Shown: positions 1 to 8,026 of the stretch, piece after piece
Numbering within the stretch: the stretch's first letter is position 1
How the letters are laid out: every line of letters starts with the position of its first letter
DNA from: Cytophagaceae bacterium
Lineage (GTDB): Bacteria > Bacteroidota > Bacteroidia > Cytophagales > Cyclobacteriaceae
Direction of reading: 5' to 3'
Length of the DNA: 64,000 bases
Assembly: GCA_006969745.1 (NCBI GenBank)
Contig: CP030886.1
Coordinates: 682,001 to 746,000, forward strand
Notes under the pieces: model-generated
Databases searched by the model: none
Seen by the model: the letters and a program-made list of their open reading frames with translations, nothing else
Told to the model about the DNA's origin: nothing
Translations under genes and position numbers: made by a program

Positions 1-1157
1 GAAGAGGGGTTGATCTGAAAAAGGTGTTGGTTACCTTCCAATTCATGTCATGCATTGGATTGATAGCAGCCAATCTTATCATTCAAAAGCAGGTGAAATT
101 TTTGTTTACCAGGGAACTTGGTTATGACAAAAGCCATGTTGTAAGCATTCCTGTGTACAGTACCCAGTTGGTACCAATTGACAAGTTTCCCGTGCTTAAA
201 AATGATTTCACCGAATTAGCTTCGGTCAAAGATGTAGCGATATCCAGTCACAACCTTATCGGAGACCAGCCTTACAATGCTGCTTATGCAGTTGACCGAT
301 ATGACACCCTGATCATGGGTAGGTTGCACGTGGATCATGATTTTGTGGACGTGTTTGATATTGATGTATTGGCAGGCAGAAACCTATTGAAGACGGTTAC
401 CAACGACACATCAAATTTCTTAATCAACGAAAGTGCGGTGAAAGCCATAGGGATAAAAAGTCCTGAAGAAGCCATTGGCCATACCATGAGCTACACTGCA
501 CAAAACAGAAATGGGTCGTATCGCAGAACGGGAACAATCGTAGGAGTGGTGAAAGACTTTAACTTTCGCTCCCTACATTCCGATATTGGCCCCATAGTCA
601 TGGACATTCAGCCTTCCCGAACTCATTTCATCAATGTCAAACTCTCAACGAATGATTATACGAATACTATTGATCAGCTACGAACCAAATGGAACGATAT
701 ATTCCAACACGGGCCGTTTGAGTACGTTTTTCTGGAAGATAAATTTGATACAGCCTACAAGTTTGAAAGCAGTTTAAAACAACTCTCTTTTTGGTTTGTG
801 ACCATCTCGGTTGTAATCGCTATATTGGGTTTGATAGGACTCACACATTTTGACACCTCCATTCGGTTGAAAGAGATCAGCATTAGAAAAGTACTAGGCA
901 GTTCTACCACAGCTCTACTCATTCTTTTTTGGAAGGATTACATCAAAATGATCGCCATCGGTGCATTGATCGCATTACCGGCAGTTTGGTATATCCTTAA
1001 TAAATGGCTTAGTGGTTATGCATTCAGAGCGGAGATGTCATTTCTTCAATTTGGATATTCCATTTCACTTACAGTTGTTCTTGTCACCGTTAGCACTGCG
1101 ATTATCATTTTCAGAGCTTCCAACACCAAACTAACAGAGATACTGAGAAATGAGTAA
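1..1157 (+). CDS. MacB/FtsX-family ABC transporter permease, C-terminal part (5' end outside window)
   Basis: The reading frame is open from the first bases of the window, so this is the C-terminal ~384 residues of a longer permease; the GTG at 24 is inside the gene. Near the start is the membrane segment that follows an internal VTFQF motif, typical of Bacteroidota permeases made of two MacB_PCD/FtsX halves (usually about 800 aa). A ~200-residue extracytoplasmic domain follows, then three membrane helices, with the family motif ISIRKVLGSS between the first two. Such proteins pair with a LolD/MacB-type ATPase in peptide, antibiotic or lipoprotein export; no ATPase is adjacent here. The stop codon overlaps the PadR start by 8 nt, so the two genes are co-translated. 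The substrate cannot be read from the sequence. Confidence 0.85.
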   Translation, partial: RGVDLKKVLVTFQFMSCIGLIAANLIIQKQVKFLFTRELGYDKSHVVSIPVYSTQLVPIDKFPVLKNDFTELASVKDVAISSHNLIGDQPYNAAYAVDRYDTLIMGRLHVDHDFVDVFDIDVLAGRNLLKTVTNDTSNFLINESAVKAIGIKSPEEAIGHTMSYTAQNRNGSYRRTGTIVGVVKDFNFRSLHSDIGPIVMDIQPSRTHFINVKLSTNDYTNTIDQLRTKWNDIFQHGPFEYVFLEDKFDTAYKFESSLKQLSFWFVTISVVIAILGLIGLTHFDTSIRLKEISIRKVLGSSTTALLILFWKDYIKMIAIGALIALPAVWYILNKWLSGYAFRAEMSFLQFGYSISLTVVLVTVSTAIIIFRASNTKLTEILRNE

Positions 1158-1497
1158 GAAAAACAATTACGATAAAGAATTGCTAAGAGGATTGTATCCT
1201 CTTTTGATACTCAAACTACTGAAAGGGTACTCACCCCAATACGGTTATCAGATTGAAAAGAATGTGCGGATTTTAAGCAATTCGAATTTTGTGATCACTG
1301 AAGGTAGTCTTTACCCCATCCTGCATAAGTTGGAGGAAAAAGGCCTGATAAAATCGCATCATAAAGAAATTAACAATCGAATCAGGAAATATTACTCAAT
1401 CACGAAAAAAGGCATTAATGAATTTGAGAGCCAATCTTCAATCGCTATTGATGTGATTGAGAATTTTAAGGCTTTTATTAAACTTGAAACATCGTAA
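1150..1497 (+). CDS. PadR-family transcriptional regulator
   Basis: 115 aa, the usual length of the short PadR class. The winged helix is visible: the N-terminal LLILKLLKG stretch, the YGYQI recognition region and the EGSLYPILHKLEEKGLI segment that marks the family, followed by KYYSITKKG of the wing. PadR proteins are dimeric repressors, often of transporter operons, and respond to small hydrophobic compounds. It overlaps the permease gene by 8 nt, so it probably regulates its own transporter operon; in Bacteroidota, PadR genes are frequent neighbours of FtsX-type permeases. The ligand is unknown. Confidence 0.85.
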   Translation: MSKKNNYDKELLRGLYPLLILKLLKGYSPQYGYQIEKNVRILSNSNFVITEGSLYPILHKLEEKGLIKSHHKEINNRIRKYYSITKKGINEFESQSSIAIDVIENFKAFIKLETS

Positions 1498-1545
1498 AAC
1501 AGGTCGTGGATCAACCAACTACTTGATGATGAGTCTGCAGAATTA

Positions 1546-1803
1546 TCATTTTGATGAGGTCGAGCACTCAACCAAGCTATTTATTAAATCAGACTTCAAA
1601 TAGTAAACACGAACCGTATTTGGGATGCGATAACATTTTAGCTTACCAGATTTTGTCCAGTCATTTAAAGTTGGCAATGATATACTTAAAAATTCAGCTG
1701 CTTGCTCTCTAGTCAGTAATTGTTCATCCTCTTTTGATAAAATTCGAAATTCATCCCTCATTGCCTCTTTGAACTCTTCAAGAGTATATATTGATGCATC
1801 CAT
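1546..1803 (-). CDS. Excisionase-like helix-turn-helix protein (HTH_17 type)
   Basis: 85 aa. The central part LLTREQAAEFLSISLPTLNDW is the MerR-like helix-turn-helix of the HTH_17/excisionase (Xis) family, followed by the wing with RIPNTVRVYYLKSDL. Such proteins are either excision factors of integrated elements or small transcription factors. It sits 142 nt from tRNA-Glu and about 300 nt from a decayed tRNA-Glu fragment, which would suit a remnant of an integrated element, but no integrase is in the window. Two copies of CCATTGTAATA lie at and just upstream of its start (about 1799 and 1825). Function beyond DNA binding is not established. Confidence 0.75.
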   Translation of the reverse strand: MDASIYTLEEFKEAMRDEFRILSKEDEQLLTREQAAEFLSISLPTLNDWTKSGKLKCYRIPNTVRVYYLKSDLINSLVECSTSSK

Positions 1804-1904
1804 TGTAATATTTATTCATTTAGCCCATTGTAATAATACCCAAAAAAACAATTGACCGTAGTGGGGTAAGAAGAATAACGACAGTTATAGCGACAGCAAT
1901 AAAA

Positions 1905-1938
1905 CAAAAAAGCCTGTAAATCAATGACTTACAGGCTT
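1905..1938 (-). terminator. Intrinsic terminator of tRNA-Glu
   Basis: Inverted repeat AAGCCTGTAA / TTACAGGCTT (arms 1910-1919 and 1929-1938, 9-nt loop), followed on the minus strand by a run of six T. It lies directly downstream of tRNA-Glu. Confidence 0.85.
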
Positions 1939-1944
1939 AAAAAG

Positions 1945-2016
1945 CAGTCCGTAGGGGAATCGAACCCCTGTTACCAGGATGAAAACCTGGCGTCCTAACC
2001 CCTAGACGAACGGACC
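1945..2016 (-). tRNA. tRNA-Glu (anticodon TTC)
   Basis: On the minus strand the sequence folds as a full cloverleaf: acceptor GGTCCGT paired with ACGGACT (one G-U pair at the end), D arm, anticodon stem CCAGG/CCTGG with loop TTTTCAT giving anticodon TTC, and T arm CAGGGGTTCGATTCCCCTA. CCA is not encoded. It is the second unit of a transcript that starts at a near-perfect promoter at 2148-2178 and first crosses a decayed tRNA-Glu copy. Confidence 0.97.
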
Positions 2017-2039
2017 GTGTTTCAATAAATTCCAAAAGC

Positions 2040-2129
2040 CAAACATCAAGGTTTTAGCTTACGGTAAGCCAGGTTTTTAAAAACCTGTCGCCCTGACCGG
2101 GCCGTGCCTAACACCTAGACGAACGGACC
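2040..2129 (-). pseudogene. Decayed tRNA-Glu copy
   Basis: The minus strand from 2129 reads GGTCCGTTCGTCTAGG, as at the start of the intact tRNA-Glu. The match runs for 29 nt with one mismatch, including the upstream AAACAC flank. After the D arm the similarity collapses: what remains is an AGG..CCT palindrome of 18 bp (CAGGTTTTT/AAAAACCTG, about 2071-2088) and GCTTAC/GTAAGC. No T arm or 3' acceptor strand is left. It lies between the promoter and the intact tRNA-Glu. It may be the relic of a tandem tRNA gene or of an integration at a tRNA end. Confidence 0.6.
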
Positions 2130-2147
2130 GTGTTTGTTTTGGGAGTG

Positions 2148-2178
2148 CAAATATAGAATCTCGTCTCAGTTTTACAAA
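2148..2178 (-). promoter_or_regulatory. Bacteroidota sigma-A promoter of the tRNA-Glu transcript
   Basis: On the minus strand: TTTG (2178-2175), 19 nt, then TATATTTG (2155-2148). This matches the TTTG-N19-TAnnTTTG consensus exactly, and is placed about 19 nt before the decayed tRNA copy. Confidence 0.85.
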
Positions 2179-2186
2179 GAACAGAA

Positions 2187-2219
2187 TAAAAAAAGCGAAG
2201 AAAATTCTTCGCTTTTTTA
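2187..2219 (-). terminator. Intrinsic terminator of the M16 protease gene
   Basis: Hairpin AAAAAAGCGAAGAA/TTCTTCGCTTTTTT, symmetrical and so able to act in both directions. It lies 20 nt past the minus-strand protease stop codon. Confidence 0.85.
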
Positions 2220-2239
2220 AAGTATCGATTTTAAAGGGA

Positions 2240-5089
2240 TTACATCACCCCTGCTTCTTTGCCATATCTATCTACAAGTACTGGATCCCCTGGCCCGTCT
2301 ACTCGCAATTGATCAAACTGTGTGGCTTTATCTCCCACAATGACGAATATGTACTTGCTCAAGTCAAAATACTCATCTGCCGTAGCCTGAATACTTTCAA
2401 TGGTAGCAGCTGTAACAGTTTTTTGTTCCTGATCTATATAATCCATTGGTAGATTATATGTACTGATATTTTGAAGAATGCCCAAAAGATTAAACAATGT
2501 CTCAAAGTTTCTTGCATTCTCTTTGATCATCGCTGTTTGGGTTTTCTCAAGATCTTCGTCTGTATACGTTCCTGAATAATTACCTATCACCTCCTTGAAA
2601 GTGTCAAGCGCATCTTTAGTTGTAGAGGACTTCACACTCGAGAACGCTGTAAAGGTTCCTGGTGCCATCACATTTCTTCCAGGGAATGCGTAAGCTCCAT
2701 AGGTAAACTGCTTCTCTTCTCGAAGGACCTGGAAAAGTCGTCCTGAAGATCCGTCACCCAGCCTGTCATTTGCTACCATGATTTCATTGTAGATAGGATC
2801 ATCTGCTGGCACTGTCAATCGTGCAATTCTTATCACAGATTGCTTAGCATCCGGTACATCTACAAAATATACTTCAGGCTCAGATGGAACCGGAGGCACA
2901 TCGTAAGATGGCATAGTCACTTCCTTCTGCGACCATTCTGTAGTAAGTCTTCCCAGCGCCTTGATCGCTCTTGATTTTGAAACATTGCCCGCTACATGAT
3001 AATTAGTAATATTAGGAGCGAAGTTGTTATTGTAAAAAGACTTCAAATCATCAATTGTGATGCTCTGAACATGATCTTCGTAGCCTATTGCCGGATGACT
3101 TAGGATATGATCATCGCCATACAGCTTTTTATTCATTACAACAGTGGCAATTGAATTAGGATTTGTCTCGCGCTGCTTGATTGTCTGTAGCGTTTGATTA
3201 ATAATTCGATCAAACTCTTTTTCATCCCATCTTGGTTCAAGTAAAATCTCCTGAACTAATTCCATCGTTGCTTCAAAGTTTCTAGAAAGACAGTTGCCTG
3301 AAACCTGAATGTATTCATTAGATGTAAACATGTTCAAGTTGGCTCCCAGCTGACCAATAGCATCTTCCAACTCCTCTGGAGTCTTATTGGCAGTGCCTTC
3401 CATCATGATGTCAGTCATCAAATTGGCAACTCCTACTTTATCCGGATTATCCAGATAATGTCCACCCATTATTCTCATAGAGAAGTTAACAAGTGGAAGT
3501 TCGTTTGCTTCTACTCCGTATACACTAATTCCATTAGCTGTTTTATCGGTCCAAATGGTAGGAGGAGTTACAAGTGGTTTTTCACCGAAATCAGGCTCCT
3601 TCGATCTGTCAAACGAAGATTCTGTTTTAACGATAGTAAAGTCGCCTTCTTCTTCAATCACTTCACTCTGACCAAACTCATTGATACCCTCTTCTTTGAT
3701 GTCAGCCATCTGTGCTCCTTCCATCGCTAAATCTGCAGCTCCTTTTGGAACGAAGTTGGTAACAATCATATTCTGATTTAGGACGTACTTCCTGAAGACT
3801 CTCATTACATCTTCCTGTGTAACAGCCTTGATGTTTGCAATGTCTTGCTCAATGAATCCCGGGTCGCCCGCATACTCATTGTATGATGCTAGCTGAAATG
3901 ATTTTCCAAAAACACTGCTAATGCCATTATAAAAATTAGTTTCGAGTCCGGCTTTGATTCGGTTTAAGTCTTTAATATCGAAGCCTTCGGTATCAAAATC
4001 AGCTAAACTTTGATTTATAACTGCTCTTACAGAATCTAAGTCTGTCCCAGCATTTGCTCTTACTCTGATTGTAAATGTTCCTGCTAACTCATTTGAGTTG
4101 TTAAATGATGAAACACCGGGCGCAACTTTTGCTTCTTCTACGATGGACTTATACAATGGTGCTCTCTTTCCGTCGGAAAGAATTTGGCCCAATGCATCGA
4201 GCGCCCATTGATCAGGATGATATTGCTCCACTGTTGGGAAAGTCATCCTTAGCTCTGGTAGTTGTGCGAAGTTGTCTTCGTAATAGAAAACTTTAGTCTC
4301 GTCTAATGTTACCGGCTGAGGATTCATAGGTGTATCTATTCCTCTCGAAGGAATTTCACCAAAGTACTTCTCAACCATCGCAGTAACTTCTTCTTTGTTA
4401 ATGTCACCAGCAATAACGAGGGTAGCATTATTAGGTCCGTACCATTGCTCATAGAATTCTTTTACATCATCCAATGTAGCATTTTGAAGATCTTCAAGTT
4501 CTCCAATCACTGTCCAATTGTATGGATGACCTTCTGGATAAAGGGCTTTTAGGATCACACTCTGAGTATGTCCGTATGGCTGATTATCAACTCTTTGTCT
4601 TTTCTCATTTTGCACTACAGGCTTTTCTCCTTCAAGACTTGCCAAAGAAACCGCGTTGATGAAGAATCCCATTCGATCTGATTCCATCCATAAGACTTTC
4701 TCAAGTGCATCTTTAGGTACTACTTCAAAGTAAATGGTTCCGTCAGTCCAGGTTCCACCGTTGAAGGTTCCTCCCCACTCATCGATGTTTTTGAAAAAAC
4801 CACCATCTGGTACATTTTCAGATCTTTGGAATAGCATATGCTCGAAGAAATGAGCAAATCCTGTTCTTCCTGGTTTTTCTCTGTTCGATCCTACATGTAC
4901 AAGTATCGATACTGCTACAATCGGATCTGAATCGTCCTGATGTAGAACCACATCCAATCCATTGTCTAAAGTGAATTTCTCATAATCCAGCGAGAGTTTA
5001 TCACTGCTTTCACCATCTCCTGGTGCACAAGCCGTAACGAATACCATCAAGGCAAGCATGATGGCAGCTAAACTTTTAATGTTTTTCAT
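2240..5089 (-). CDS. M16-family zinc metalloprotease, lipoprotein, two-domain
   Basis: 949 aa with a lipoprotein signal peptide (lipobox VTAC, Cys21), so it is probably anchored in the outer or inner membrane. The N-terminal M16 unit has the inverted zinc motif HFFEH (His80, Glu83, His84) and the third ligand Glu162 in NEKRQR, so it should be active. The second half (from about residue 510) repeats the fold with NLMTDIMMEGT in place of HxxEH and is the usual inactive partner of pitrilysin-like enzymes; the two clam-shell halves enclose the peptide. In Bacteroidota these paired M16 proteins degrade peptides in the envelope. It stands alone between terminators, with no operon partner. The specific substrate is unknown. 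Confidence 0.92.
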   Translation of the reverse strand: MKNIKSLAAIMLALMVFVTACAPGDGESSDKLSLDYEKFTLDNGLDVVLHQDDSDPIVAVSILVHVGSNREKPGRTGFAHFFEHMLFQRSENVPDGGFFKNIDEWGGTFNGGTWTDGTIYFEVVPKDALEKVLWMESDRMGFFINAVSLASLEGEKPVVQNEKRQRVDNQPYGHTQSVILKALYPEGHPYNWTVIGELEDLQNATLDDVKEFYEQWYGPNNATLVIAGDINKEEVTAMVEKYFGEIPSRGIDTPMNPQPVTLDETKVFYYEDNFAQLPELRMTFPTVEQYHPDQWALDALGQILSDGKRAPLYKSIVEEAKVAPGVSSFNNSNELAGTFTIRVRANAGTDLDSVRAVINQSLADFDTEGFDIKDLNRIKAGLETNFYNGISSVFGKSFQLASYNEYAGDPGFIEQDIANIKAVTQEDVMRVFRKYVLNQNMIVTNFVPKGAADLAMEGAQMADIKEEGINEFGQSEVIEEEGDFTIVKTESSFDRSKEPDFGEKPLVTPPTIWTDKTANGISVYGVEANELPLVNFSMRIMGGHYLDNPDKVGVANLMTDIMMEGTANKTPEELEDAIGQLGANLNMFTSNEYIQVSGNCLSRNFEATMELVQEILLEPRWDEKEFDRIINQTLQTIKQRETNPNSIATVVMNKKLYGDDHILSHPAIGYEDHVQSITIDDLKSFYNNNFAPNITNYHVAGNVSKSRAIKALGRLTTEWSQKEVTMPSYDVPPVPSEPEVYFVDVPDAKQSVIRIARLTVPADDPIYNEIMVANDRLGDGSSGRLFQVLREEKQFTYGAYAFPGRNVMAPGTFTAFSSVKSSTTKDALDTFKEVIGNYSGTYTDEDLEKTQTAMIKENARNFETLFNLLGILQNISTYNLPMDYIDQEQKTVTAATIESIQATADEYFDLSKYIFVIVGDKATQFDQLRVDGPGDPVLVDRYGKEAGVM

Positions 5090-5161
5090 ATTTTGGTAAG
5101 TATTTATTTGTATCCGCTATTTAATTAAAGAAATGTCCAGATGAAAGTTTTTTTGGTATGA

Positions 5162-6250
<1,089 letters not shown>

Positions 6251-6273
6251 GGACAGCACAACATTGAAAAAAC

Positions 6274-6302
6274 AAAAAAGGGAGCAAATGCTCCCTTTTT
6301 AT
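6274..6302. terminator. Bidirectional terminator between convergent genes
   Basis: Hairpin AAAAAGGGAGC AAAT GCTCCCTTTTT between the GAPDH stop and the convergent small secreted protein gene; A and T runs on both sides serve both strands. Confidence 0.88.
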
Positions 6303-6320
6303 TTTGCTAATCTTCAGTTC

Positions 6321-6713
6321 TTATTTTTCTGCCTTGGTATAAATTATGATAAATCGTTCTGCCCACTCACTACCAACTCCAGTCCATATCATCTTATTTT
6401 CCTTTATTTCAATGCTCCATGTGGAGTCGTCCTCTTCTCCTGCATCACTATCAAGCCTAAGACTTGCTTTGCTTTCATCTACAAAATATTTCCCAGTGTT
6501 CCTTCCATAAGGCTCTCCTCCAGACTCGAATGAACCATCTTTTTTAAAGACAATGTACCGGTTACTTTGAGGGTTATGCTCGCCACTTACATCATTTCCA
6601 TCCTGAACCACCTTTTCCATCATCCACTTAGCCTGGATAGACTTTGACAGATCCTCCTGAGCTTGAAGAGAAACAGAAATTGCAATAAGTGAAAGAGAGA
6701 TGAATTTCTTCAT
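6321..6713 (-). CDS. Small secreted lipocalin-like protein
   Basis: 130 aa. A clear Sec signal peptide (MKKFISLSLIAISVSLQAQ) ends in a typical AQ cleavage site. The mature part begins with an ISIQAKW-like element and alternates short beta strands (YIVFKKDGSFES, GKYFVDESKASLRL, WSIEIKENKMIW), resembling the lipocalin-like small proteins common in Bacteroidota. No catalytic residues can be named and the ligand is unknown. It lies 8 nt downstream of yebC on the same strand, so it is probably co-transcribed, although no functional link is evident. Confidence 0.7.
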   Translation of the reverse strand: MKKFISLSLIAISVSLQAQEDLSKSIQAKWMMEKVVQDGNDVSGEHNPQSNRYIVFKKDGSFESGGEPYGRNTGKYFVDESKASLRLDSDAGEEDDSTWSIEIKENKMIWTGVGSEWAERFIIIYTKAEK

Positions 6714-6721
6714 AATATAGT

Positions 6722-7432
6722 TTATGCAATGTTTGTATAAACCGCTTGCACATCGTCATCATCCTCAATCTTGTCCAGCATCTTTTCTATTTCCTCCAGC
6801 TGCTCATCTGTAAATTCAACTGGGTTGTTGGAAATTCTCTTCAAATTGGCCTTTTTCACATCTATGGACAAGTCCTCCAAGACTTTGCTCATCTCTCCAA
6901 ATTGAGTGTAATCAGCATACGCATAGATCATCCCATCGTTTTCCTCGATCTCTTCCAGGCCACCATCAATAAGTGACAGCTCTAATTCTTCGATATCCAT
7001 TTCCTCAGTTTTCTCAAATTCAAACACTGCCTTTCTGTCAAACATAAATTCCAGTGATCCATTTGGGACAAAGCTTCCTCCGGCTTTATTGAAATATGAC
7101 TTCACGTTGGCTACAGTCCGGGTCGTATTATCGGTGGCGCACTCTACGAAAACAAGTACTCCATGTGGTCCCTTTCCCTCATAGGTCACCTCAGATATTT
7201 CATCTACATCTTTACCAGCGGCACGTTTTATTGCATTTTCAATATTGTCCTTAGGCATATTTTCAGCCTTGGCATTTTGAATTGCTGTCCTGAGCTTGGC
7301 GTTCATTTCCGGATCTTCGCCACCTTCTCTGGCAGCTACGGTGATTGCTTTGGCAAGCTTCGGAAATACTTTGCTCATTTTATCCCACCGCTTCTCTTTG
7401 GCGGCTCTTCGGTACTCAAACGCTCTTCCCAT
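6722..7432 (-). CDS. yebC: YebC/PmpR-family protein (TACO1 type)
   Basis: 236 aa, normal length. The conserved N-terminal block ([49 protein letters not shown]) and the middle [23 protein letters not shown] block define the family. Older work describes YebC as a DNA-binding regulator; more recent work on YebC and TACO1 shows ribosome association that relieves stalling at proline runs. The acidic C-terminus ([18 protein letters not shown]) is typical. Single gene followed closely by the small secreted protein gene. Confidence 0.93.
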   Translation of the reverse strand: MGRAFEYRRAAKEKRWDKMSKVFPKLAKAITVAAREGGEDPEMNAKLRTAIQNAKAENMPKDNIENAIKRAAGKDVDEISEVTYEGKGPHGVLVFVECATDNTTRTVANVKSYFNKAGGSFVPNGSLEFMFDRKAVFEFEKTEEMDIEELELSLIDGGLEEIEENDGMIYAYADYTQFGEMSKVLEDLSIDVKKANLKRISNNPVEFTDEQLEEIEKMLDKIEDDDDVQAVYTNIA

Positions 7433-7513
7433 AGAATTAAATTTTAAAAAGCTGCAAATTAAAGTGAAGGTCGTTTTAAATCAACTGCTTGATCTTCTTT
7501 GAAGCGTAATAAA

Positions 7514-7909
7514 CTAACTTTCCTGAGGTACCATGTAGAAATCAAGCCATTCCATGGCTTTTGGCTGATCTGTAAAAATCTTTGTTGGATTTTTTGGTTT
7601 GCTAACAGAGATAAAGAAGTTCCCTATCATTTTAGTTACTGATGAATTAATAAGGAGTGCACTTGCAATCACAAGATCGTTTCCCTCATTGGCCATAAAA
7701 TCCCTCGCATCTTTAGAGGTAGACTTTACTTCTCTTATATCAAATAGGCTTGGATAGGAAATCCCATCTTTAAACGCTACCCGCTCCCGCACAATCTCTC
7801 GTGCTATTTCTATTGTCAGGAGATCCAGCGGCTTATATACCATATGGAAAACTCCATCTTCAACTCTCATATCAACATACGCTGTGCTTTTATCCTTCTC
7901 CATAGTCAT
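7514..7909 (-). CDS. STAS/SpoIIAA-like domain protein (DUF7793-like)
   Basis: 131 aa, no signal peptide or membrane segment. The pattern (YVDMRVEDGVFHMVYKP, then a helix with AREIVRERVAF, SLFDIREVKS, then KIFTDQPKAMEWLDFY at the end) matches the small SpoIIAA/STAS-like cytosolic proteins of Bacteroidota that carry a C-terminal 'F.D..KA..WL' motif. The family has no defined biochemical role. It stands alone; an inverted repeat TACGT..ACGTA lies in its upstream region (7923-7937). Assignment rests on fold-like pattern only. Confidence 0.65.
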   Translation of the reverse strand: MTMEKDKSTAYVDMRVEDGVFHMVYKPLDLLTIEIAREIVRERVAFKDGISYPSLFDIREVKSTSKDARDFMANEGNDLVIASALLINSSVTKMIGNFFISVSKPKNPTKIFTDQPKAMEWLDFYMVPQES

Positions 7910-7984
7910 AGTATTTAGTGCCTACGTGAAATACGTAATTGTCAAATTAGGTATTTCCCTCTGCATTACGGTATAAGCCAAAGA

Positions 7985-7992
7985 TACTTTTG
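7985..7992 (+). promoter_or_regulatory. -7 promoter element of the oxoamine synthase fusion gene
   Basis: TACTTTTG, a perfect TAnnTTTG, 35 nt before the ATG at 8027. No good -33 TTTG is present at the expected distance. Confidence 0.6.
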
Positions 7993-8026
7993 AATTATCA
8001 ACAACAACAACTAAATCATTCTTATC

